This document shows, one piece after another, positions 58,502-64,000 of a DNA stretch of 64,000 nucleotides (the stretch's first letter is position 1; each line of letters begins with the position of its first letter). Both the position numbers and the translations under genes were made by a program. The notes beneath the pieces are model-generated. The model was given only the letters and a program-made list of their open reading frames with translations, was not told where the DNA came from and searched no databases. Source of the DNA: an uncultured Bacteroidota bacterium (GTDB taxonomy: Bacteria > Bacteroidota > Bacteroidia > Chitinophagales > Chitinophagaceae); assembly GCA_903865435.1 (NCBI GenBank), contig CAIPJS010000002.1, positions 1-64,000 on the forward strand, given 5' to 3'.

Positions 58502-59080
58502 TTAGACATTATCTCCTTTTATAAAGCCAATTCTAGTTCTATTATCCCATTTATTTTTTGCAACTGTTTCATCCATTATATTTTCAATGGCATCATATAT
58601 TTGATTCAATTGTGCATCGTAGCCACTTAATCTATCTTTTATAAGATCAAGCTGTAGTTTAAAATCAGATTTAATTAATAGAATTCTTCTAAGCTCCACA
58701 AAAGCGCGCATGATAGCAATATTCATTTGTATTGCTTTATCTGAGTTAATAATGCCACTCATCATTGCTACACCCTGCTCCGTGAAGGCGTTTGGTAAAT
58801 ATCGATTCCCACCCCAGGACTCCAAACTTGAGGTCACAATTTGTGACCTCAAGTTTGGAGTGAGCTCATTAACCTGTTTCTTTTGTAATCTTAATAGCTC
58901 TAATTCTTCTTTTGTTAATTGAAACATAAAATCAAGTGGAAATCGTTTAATATTTCTATTTACAGCTTGATTTAACACTTTTGTTTCTATTTCATATAAA
59001 AAAGCAATATCCTTGTCTAGTATTACTCTTTGTCCACGTATCTGATAAATCCTATTTTGAACACTTTGTATAATTTCCAT
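58502..59080 (-). CDS. ORF6N domain protein
   Basis: The 192-residue protein opens with the ORF6N domain: IYQIRGQRVILDKDIAFLYEIETKVLNQAVNRN (read in parts), RFPLDFMFQLTKEE, and GNRYLPNAFTEQGVAMMS. The C-terminus is a helical region with FKLQLDLIKDRLSGYDAQLNQ. ORF6N domains are DNA-binding modules first seen in phages and common in Bacteroidota chromosomes. The gene contains a perfect 21-base inverted repeat at residues 74-87. It is a lone gene convergent with pdxH. Confidence 0.88.
   Translation of the reverse strand: MEIIQSVQNRIYQIRGQRVILDKDIAFLYEIETKVLNQAVNRNIKRFPLDFMFQLTKEELELLRLQKKQVNELTPNLRSQIVTSSLESWGGNRYLPNAFTEQGVAMMSGIINSDKAIQMNIAIMRAFVELRRILLIKSDFKLQLDLIKDRLSGYDAQLNQIYDAIENIMDETVAKNKWDNRTRIGFIKGDNV
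58819..58861. repeat. Perfect 21-bp inverted repeat inside ORF6N gene
   Basis: The arms 58819-58839 and 58841-58861 are exact reverse complements around one T at 58840 (start of left arm ACTCCAAACTTGAGG). The segment is in frame and encodes TPNLRSQIVTSSLE within a part of the protein that includes conserved family residues. Confidence 0.9.
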
Positions 59081-59205
59081 TTGCTTAAATTTTTAAGCCG
59101 GAAAATTAAAAGAAGAAATCTGTAAATTAATCTAAAGTTATTCGTTCGGAAATTTTCTCAATGTTAATATCAAATACTTAGTTCTCCAAGAAACTTTAAT
59201 TATAA

Positions 59206-59239
59206 AAAAAGTCCCTCCGAATTATCGAAGGGACTTTTT
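59206..59239 (-). terminator. Intrinsic terminator of transketolase gene
   Basis: AAAAAGTCCCT pairs perfectly with AGGGACTTTTT around a loop containing CGAATTATCG (plus strand), 22 bases past the transketolase stop. The loop is the reverse complement of the loop core at 37.39 kb. Confidence 0.85.
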
Positions 59240-59260
59240 ATTTTATAACTCTTTAAGTAA

Positions 59261-60226
59261 TTACTTCTTCCTTGCAAGCACTTTCTTCGCTGCTTCTACA
59301 ATATTCGGTGTATCTAATCCGTACTTCGCTAATAATTGATTTGGTGTGCCACTTTCTCCAAATGTATCTTTCGTTCCTACATATTCAATAGGAATAGGGC
59401 AATGTGTTGCTGCCACTTGTGCAATGCAATCGCCCATACCACCAATAATATTATGCTCTTCGCAAGTGACTGCGCAGCCTGTTTTTGAAATACTTTCTAC
59501 AATAGCTGCAACATCTAAAGGTTTAATGGTATGTATATTAATGACTTCAACACTTACACCGGTTGCTTCCAAAATTTTACCTGCTTCAATAGCCTTCCAA
59601 ACTAAGTGACCACAAGCAAACAAAGTAATGTCTTTACCATCACTTAATTTTTGTGCTTTACTAATTACAAAATCAGAGCCATCTTCCTTGGTGAAATTTG
59701 GCCACTTCGGTCTTCCAAAACGTAAGTACACCGGACCATGATAATTAGCAATCGCCTTGGTGGCAGCCTTGGTTTGGTTAAAGTCACATGGTACTACCAC
59801 GGTCATGCCAGGTAGCATTTTCATCAGTCCAATGTCTTCTAATATTTGATGGGTGGCACCATCTTCTCCTAAAGTTAAACCTGCATGCGATGCACAAATT
59901 TTTACATTTTTATCGGAGTAAGCAACACTTTGTCTAATTTGATCATACACTCTACCTGTACTAAAATTCGCGAAGGTAGTCGTGTAAGGAATTTTGCCAC
60001 CAATGGTTAAACCCGCTGCCATACTAATCATATTGGCTTCTGCAATGCCTACTTCTATAAAACGATCTGGAAATTCTTTTATAAAGGGTCCTAATTTAAA
60101 TGAACCTGCTAAGTCGGCAGTAAGTACAACTACTTCACTATTTTCTTTAGCCAATTCATGAATGCCTTCGCCAAATCCAGCTCTGGTTTCTTTTTCATTT
60201 AAGGCTACAATGTCTTTTACGTTCAT
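59261..60226 (-). CDS. Transketolase C-terminal section (split transketolase beta subunit)
   Basis: The 321-residue protein covers the pyrimidine-binding and C-terminal domains of transketolase: VLTADLAGSFKLGPF, FIEVGIAEANMISMAAGL with the catalytic Glu, SHAGLTLGEDGATHQ, and the transketolase-C domain CEEHNIIGGMGDCIAQVA. Split transketolases need a partner carrying the thiamine-binding N-terminal half. That gene is normally immediately upstream, but here the upstream gene is carB. The partner must be elsewhere in the genome, or this is part of a different TPP enzyme. Confidence 0.9.
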   Translation of the reverse strand: MNVKDIVALNEKETRAGFGEGIHELAKENSEVVVLTADLAGSFKLGPFIKEFPDRFIEVGIAEANMISMAAGLTIGGKIPYTTTFANFSTGRVYDQIRQSVAYSDKNVKICASHAGLTLGEDGATHQILEDIGLMKMLPGMTVVVPCDFNQTKAATKAIANYHGPVYLRFGRPKWPNFTKEDGSDFVISKAQKLSDGKDITLFACGHLVWKAIEAGKILEATGVSVEVINIHTIKPLDVAAIVESISKTGCAVTCEEHNIIGGMGDCIAQVAATHCPIPIEYVGTKDTFGESGTPNQLLAKYGLDTPNIVEAAKKVLARKK

Positions 60227-60273
60227 AGTATTTAGTTTTCTTTAATTAGTTGTATAGAATTCGATGGGTTGAA

Positions 60274-61920
60274 TTAATTTTCAAAGGTGGAATAAAAATA
60301 GGGGGTCTTGGCTTCAAATTCGGCGCTACAAGTATCTACCATTTTGTAAACCCTTGTAATACCCCAAGCCTTTCTTTTTTCATAGACCGCATCGTCGTTC
60401 GTATTGCCCGTTAATAGTTTAGCAATTTGCATATCGCTAAAACCATGTTGCTTGGCTTCTTTCATTAATTCTATGGTAATCGTTTCAAGAGAATGCTTCA
60501 TTAATTCTTTTTCAACATTGCAGATAATTCTTATTTGGTATAAAAACCAGTTGTCAATGCCCGTGGCTGCTGCAATGGAACGCACCGTAGATCCTTGCAT
60601 CAATGCATCTTTAATTCTAAAGATGCGATCCCATTTTGGAACTTTTATATATTCCATTAGCTCCTCATTCTTCATTAAACTCTTTCCATAATAGCCTAAA
60701 CCAATGGCTTCATTCTCTAAACTTTGACAAGCTTTTTGAATGGCTTCCGTAAAGCTTCTTCCAATGGCCATTACTTCTCCCACACTTTTCATTTGTAATC
60801 CTAAAGTATCGTTGGCGCCTTTGAACTTATCAAAATTCCATCTTGGCATTTTTACAATCACATAATCTAATGCGGGTTCAAAGTAGGCAGAAGTAGTTTG
60901 CGTGATTTGATTTTTTAATTCATCTAATCTATAACCAATGGCTAGTTTCGCTGCAATTTTTGCAATAGGGTAACCAGTGGCTTTTGATGCAAGTGCAGAG
61001 GAACGTGATACCCTTGGATTAATTTCCACTGCAATTAATTCTTCAGTTACTGGGTTTTGTGCAAACTGTACATTACATCCTCCTGCAAAATTTCCTAAAC
61101 TACGCATCATGAGCATGGCTTTGTTACGCATGTCTTGGAAAGAAGTGTCGCTCAAAGTCATGGCAGGCGCTACGGTGATAGAATCTCCTGTATGCACTCC
61201 CATGGGGTCCAAGTTTTCTACGGTACATATAATGACTACGTTATCGGCTTGGTCTCTTAATAATTCTAATTCATATTCTTTCCAACCTAATACTGCTTTC
61301 TCTACTAACACTTCGTGAATAGGAGAGGCTTTCAAACCTTTTTCTAATGCTGCATCTAATTCAGATGCGTCGTGCACAAATCCTCCACCGGTTCCACCTA
61401 AGGTGAAGGATGGACGTATAACCAATGGAAAACCGATTACTTGTGCAAATTCTTTTCCTTCTAAAAAACTATTGGCTACTCTACTGGGTGCAACAGCTAC
61501 TCCAATTTTTACCATCAATTGTCTGAACTGCTCTCTATCTTCTGCTAAATCAATGGCTGCTACATCCACACCAATCATTCTACAATTGTATTGTTTCCAT
61601 AAACCAATTTCATCTGCTTCCTTACATAAGTTTAATGCAGTTTGTCCGCCCATCGTAGGAAGCACGGCATCAATTTGATTTTCTTGTAAAATTTGTTCAA
61701 TGCTTTCAATGGTCAATGGCAATAAATAAACTTTATCTGCCATCATGGGGTCGGTCATGATCGTAGCCGGATTGCTATTAATGAGGATGACCTTGATACC
61801 TTCCTCTCTTAAAGAACGGGCTGCTTGTGACCCAGAGTAATCAAATTCGCAGGCTTGACCAATAATAATGGGTCCAGAACCTACAATTAATATCGTTTTT
61901 AAGGAATTGTCTTTTGGCAT
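60274..61920 (-). CDS. carB: Carbamoyl-phosphate synthase large subunit, N-terminal half only
   Basis: The ATG at 61920 gives MPKDNSLKTILIVGSGPIIIGQ; an in-frame ATG 72 bases upstream adds a non-homologous stretch. The 548 residues contain the first ATP-grasp unit (IRPSFTLGGTGGGFVH, VAVEINPRVSRSSALASKATGYP-like motif) and the oligomerisation domain, ending DTCSAEFEAKTPYFYSTFEN. This equals E. coli CarB residues 1 to about 553. The second ATP-grasp half and allosteric domain are absent, and the next gene is unrelated. The stop is clean with no visible frameshift, suggesting a naturally split CarB whose other half is elsewhere. Confidence 0.9.
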   Translation of the reverse strand: MPKDNSLKTILIVGSGPIIIGQACEFDYSGSQAARSLREEGIKVILINSNPATIMTDPMMADKVYLLPLTIESIEQILQENQIDAVLPTMGGQTALNLCKEADEIGLWKQYNCRMIGVDVAAIDLAEDREQFRQLMVKIGVAVAPSRVANSFLEGKEFAQVIGFPLVIRPSFTLGGTGGGFVHDASELDAALEKGLKASPIHEVLVEKAVLGWKEYELELLRDQADNVVIICTVENLDPMGVHTGDSITVAPAMTLSDTSFQDMRNKAMLMMRSLGNFAGGCNVQFAQNPVTEELIAVEINPRVSRSSALASKATGYPIAKIAAKLAIGYRLDELKNQITQTTSAYFEPALDYVIVKMPRWNFDKFKGANDTLGLQMKSVGEVMAIGRSFTEAIQKACQSLENEAIGLGYYGKSLMKNEELMEYIKVPKWDRIFRIKDALMQGSTVRSIAAATGIDNWFLYQIRIICNVEKELMKHSLETITIELMKEAKQHGFSDMQIAKLLTGNTNDDAVYEKRKAWGITRVYKMVDTCSAEFEAKTPYFYSTFEN

Positions 61921-62035
61921 GGCGTACAAAAATATAAATTGCGCAAACCTACTAAAATTTGCCCGAATTTGCCCTATTTTAAGCCTAAACATTTTTGTCC
62001 TTTTTAAATGCTATCTTCACCGCCAATTCAAGTAT

Positions 62036-62500
62036 ATGGCAGTTATTAAAGAAGGTTCCAAAGCACCCGCCTTTAAAGGCGTTGATCAGCATGGCAATAC
62101 AGTTTCTATAGCCGATTTTAAGGGCAAAAAGCTTGTCCTTTATTTTTACCCAAAAGACGACACACCAGGATGTACCGCCCAGGCTTGTAACTTGCGCGAT
62201 AATTATAAAGCCCTGCAAAAGAAAGGTTTGCAAATTTTAGGCATCAGTGTGGACTCGGTGAAGTCGCATGAGAAGTTTATTGCTAAGTACGATTTACCTT
62301 TTTCTTTAATTGCAGATGAGGACAAGAAAATTGTAGACAAATACAATTTATGGGGCCAGAAGAAATTCATGGGCCGCACTTATATGGGTACTACCCGTAC
62401 CACTTTTTTGATTGATGAAGCGGGAATGGTTAGACATATTATTGATAAGCCCGACACCAAGGACCACACTAAAGAAATTTTAGCCATTAGTGGTTGGTAA
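62036..62500 (+). CDS. bcp: Thioredoxin-dependent peroxiredoxin, BCP type
   Basis: The ATG at 62036 was chosen: the family start MAVIKEGSKAPAFKG follows, while an upstream in-frame start would overlap carB on the other strand. The 154-residue enzyme has FYPKDDTPGCTAQACNLRD with peroxidatic Cys46 and Cys51 as possible resolving Cys, and a Thr-Arg pair near the end (TTRTTFLID). It reduces hydroperoxides with thioredoxin. It is divergent from carB, with 115 bases between them. Confidence 0.95.
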   Translation: MAVIKEGSKAPAFKGVDQHGNTVSIADFKGKKLVLYFYPKDDTPGCTAQACNLRDNYKALQKKGLQILGISVDSVKSHEKFIAKYDLPFSLIADEDKKIVDKYNLWGQKKFMGRTYMGTTRTTFLIDEAGMVRHIIDKPDTKDHTKEILAISGW

Positions 62501-62550
62501 TCATTAAACTATTTCAATAAATTGCAATCCTAATTATAATATAGCTAGGC

Positions 62551-63330
62551 ATGCAAATAAGATTTTTCACTTTTCTGAGTATTTCTATTTTTATAGCAGC
62601 TTGTTCTAAAAGTTCAAGTACCACTACTACTGTAGATTATAGCAACACGAGTAATCCAGCCAATACCAATACAGTGGTACCTGATATTTATAAGAAAATA
62701 TATGGGGCCAGTAGTATTACTTCTGATGGTACATTTATTACTATCAAATCTAATGGGCTACCCGATCACAAGAGTTCTTACTATGCTACCACCAATGCAT
62801 TGTATGATAATTTTTCTGGAACCACTTTTGGAGGCTACACTTTTTCAAAAAATCCAAATTCAATTGTAGAAAAGGTATATGTATTTAAAATTCCAATAGA
62901 CCCTAAGGTAGCGAGCATGCATGCACCCACTCCATTAGGTGCGATTGGTGTTTCATTAAATGGGGTTCCATTTTTTAATCAGTATGCAGGGCCAAATCAA
63001 CCCTTAACAGGCGAGGTGGTTTCTTTTGATAGGTATTGGGGTCATCCTGCACCCACAGGACAATATCATTATCATGTGGAGCCATTGTATTTAACAACAG
63101 TCAAAGCTACAAAGTCTTCTTTATTGGGTTTTTTATTAGATGGTTTTCCAGTATATGGCCCGGAGGAAAATGGAGCTACTATTGATAATGCTAAATTGGA
63201 TGCTTACCATGGGCATACGACTGTCACAGCAGATTATCCTAGTGGTATCTATCATTACCATACTACGCTTACCGATCCATACATTAACGGGTCCGGCTAT
63301 TATGGAACACCAGGTACGATTTCACAATAA
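62551..63330 (+). CDS. YHYH domain lipoprotein
   Basis: The 259-residue protein has a lipobox ending IAAC (Cys18) and a YHYH domain: GQYHYHVEPLYL, LLGFLLDGFPVYGPEENG and IYHYHTTLTDPYI, the His-rich motifs that name the family. YHYH proteins are secreted and poorly characterised; metal binding by the His motifs is plausible. The stop codon is directly followed by the ATG of the YwqK-like gene, so the two are translationally coupled. Confidence 0.9.
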   Translation: MQIRFFTFLSISIFIAACSKSSSTTTTVDYSNTSNPANTNTVVPDIYKKIYGASSITSDGTFITIKSNGLPDHKSSYYATTNALYDNFSGTTFGGYTFSKNPNSIVEKVYVFKIPIDPKVASMHAPTPLGAIGVSLNGVPFFNQYAGPNQPLTGEVVSFDRYWGHPAPTGQYHYHVEPLYLTTVKATKSSLLGFLLDGFPVYGPEENGATIDNAKLDAYHGHTTVTADYPSGIYHYHTTLTDPYINGSGYYGTPGTISQ

Positions 63331-63963
63331 ATGAAATTTATTTTTTATATTCTTTGTATGATTACTTGTCTTTTTTTTCAAGCATGTAATCATTCCAATC
63401 ATACTATTTTATCAAAAAAATCAATCACAATTGACAGCGAAGATATAAATAGTAAAATCACAGATGTGGTCATCAATGGTAAGGACTCTTTTTTGCAAAT
63501 GCATCAGGACACCCTCTTTTTCCATGACAAAAAATTCAGCGGAATTATTTTTAATCTTTATCCCAATGGAGATACTTCCATGATGGGCCATTTTTTGAAT
63601 GGATTGGAACAAGGTGTCTTTAAGAAATGGTATGCAAATAAGCAGTTGGCCGAGTCTAGGTTTTATGAGGAAGGTAAAAAAATTGGAAAGCATATTGGTT
63701 TTTGGGAAGATGGAAAACCCAGATTTGAATTTTATTTTACCCAGGGAGAACATGACGGTACCGCCAATGAATGGTATGCCAATGGCCAAGCCTATAAAGC
63801 GTTTCATTATAGTATGGGCTATGAAAAGGGCAGTCAAAAAATGTGGTGGGAAAACGGGGTGATACGGGCCAATTATGTGGTGAAGCAAGGCAGAAGATAT
63901 GGCCTTATTGGATTAAAATTATGTATGACGCCAAAAGATTCAATTAATTATAAATTTAAATAA
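63331..63963 (+). CDS. YwqK/MORN-repeat-like lipoprotein
   Basis: The 210-residue protein has a lipobox ending FQAC (Cys19) and at least four YwqK/MORN-like repeats of about 22 residues, each with a YxNG or FxDGK core followed by E, G and W: LYPNGDTSMMGHF, WYANKQLAESRFYEEGKKIG, FWEDGKPRFEFYFTQGEHDG, WYANGQAYKAFHYSMGYEKG and WWENGVIRANYVVKQG. Although often named as an antitoxin, the repeats only indicate a surface beta sheet. It is coupled to the YHYH gene. Confidence 0.88.
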   Translation: MKFIFYILCMITCLFFQACNHSNHTILSKKSITIDSEDINSKITDVVINGKDSFLQMHQDTLFFHDKKFSGIIFNLYPNGDTSMMGHFLNGLEQGVFKKWYANKQLAESRFYEEGKKIGKHIGFWEDGKPRFEFYFTQGEHDGTANEWYANGQAYKAFHYSMGYEKGSQKMWWENGVIRANYVVKQGRRYGLIGLKLCMTPKDSINYKFK

Positions 63964-63970
63964 GGGGGAG

Positions 63971-64000
63971 ATGTTACCATATAAATTTTTGATTGCTTTT
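63971..64000 (+). CDS. Start of next gene, partial
   Basis: An ATG seven bases after the YwqK-like stop, preceded by a purine-rich GGGGGAG, opens a frame reading MLPYKFLIAF to the window end. This looks like the start of a signal peptide. Nothing more can be said of its identity; it is probably the third gene of the YHYH operon. Confidence 0.5.
   Translation, partial: MLPYKFLIAF

Noticed and set aside
60226-60274. Frameshifted remainder of carB downstream
   Set aside because: Only 47 bases separate the stop from the transketolase gene and they do not encode CarB residues in any frame.
61921-61992. N-terminal extension of CarB
   Set aside because: The extra 24 residues do not match CarB starts, and the family sequence begins right after the ATG at 61920.
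61868-62035. Upstream start for the peroxiredoxin gene
   Set aside because: It would overlap the start of carB on the other strand and add 56 residues foreign to the family.
63331-63963. Toxin-antitoxin system
   Set aside because: YwqK-family proteins are often named antitoxins, but this one is an exported lipoprotein with repeat strands and no toxin gene is adjacent.

Overview
The window looks like a chromosomal segment of an AT-rich member of the Bacteroidota, most likely Chitinophagaceae-like. The evidence is a SusC/SusD pair, an STN-type TonB-dependent receptor next to a DUF4249 lipoprotein, many secreted or lipobox-bearing proteins, ORF6N and DUF5690 families, weak Shine-Dalgarno sequences and -7 elements of the TAnnTTTG type. 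The genus is inferred only from gene content.

Layout. 1-20.1 kb is secreted-carbohydrate territory: the 3' end of a DUF2490 gene, a Gfo/Idh/MocA oxidoreductase, a GH97 glycosidase, a receptor/DUF4249/MG2-like export-surface operon, then a run of DUF1080 protein, sugar porter, SDR, CaiB/BaiF CoA-transferase, enoyl-CoA hydratase, orphan binding protein, lactonase, DUF4432 mutarotase-like protein and ThuA. 20.1-37.3 kb reads as a phosphorus-scavenging island: GDPD-like/alkaline phosphatase fusion, PhnO-like acetyltransferase, SusCD, Tyr-phosphatase-like protein, a five-gene phosphonate module (DUF5690, TIGR03364 FAD oxidoreductase, PhnZ-like HD oxygenase, phosphonatase-like HAD, GNAT), and a reverse-strand set of purple-acid-phosphatase-like enzyme, small outer-membrane protein and propeller-phosphoesterase fusion. 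TTAAY-type direct repeats with 11-bp period lie upstream of three of these units and may be Pho-box-like.

37.4-39.6 kb is a putative one-gene cassette inserted at the 3' end of an odd 163-nt tRNA-like RNA gene. It is bounded by 16-bp direct repeats that copy the RNA 3' end, and it supplies the RNA with a replacement terminator. 39.9-45.7 kb has an Lrp regulator with a Tat-exported two-subunit molybdenum hydroxylase, an acyl-CoA dehydrogenase and a MarR regulator. 45.9-52.0 kb (reverse) resembles a non-phosphorylating L-fucose (deoxy-sugar acid) pathway: SDR, amidohydrolase-lactonase, FAH hydrolase, second SDR and UxaA-type dehydratase, plus a nucleotidyltransferase-GHMP kinase fusion. 52-64 kb is mostly housekeeping: processive GT2, korB, LuxR-type regulator, YrdC-family protein, rnhB, ctaA, pdxH, ORF6N protein with a perfect internal palindrome, transketolase C-half, CarB N-half, bcp, YHYH and YwqK-like lipoproteins, and the start of one more gene.

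The points most worth following are the phosphonate/phosphate island with its own SusCD, the tRNA-like RNA with its cassette, the nucleotidyltransferase-GHMP kinase fusion, and the CoA-ligating enzymes embedded in a sugar locus. No CRISPR array, transposase, integrase or rRNA gene was seen.
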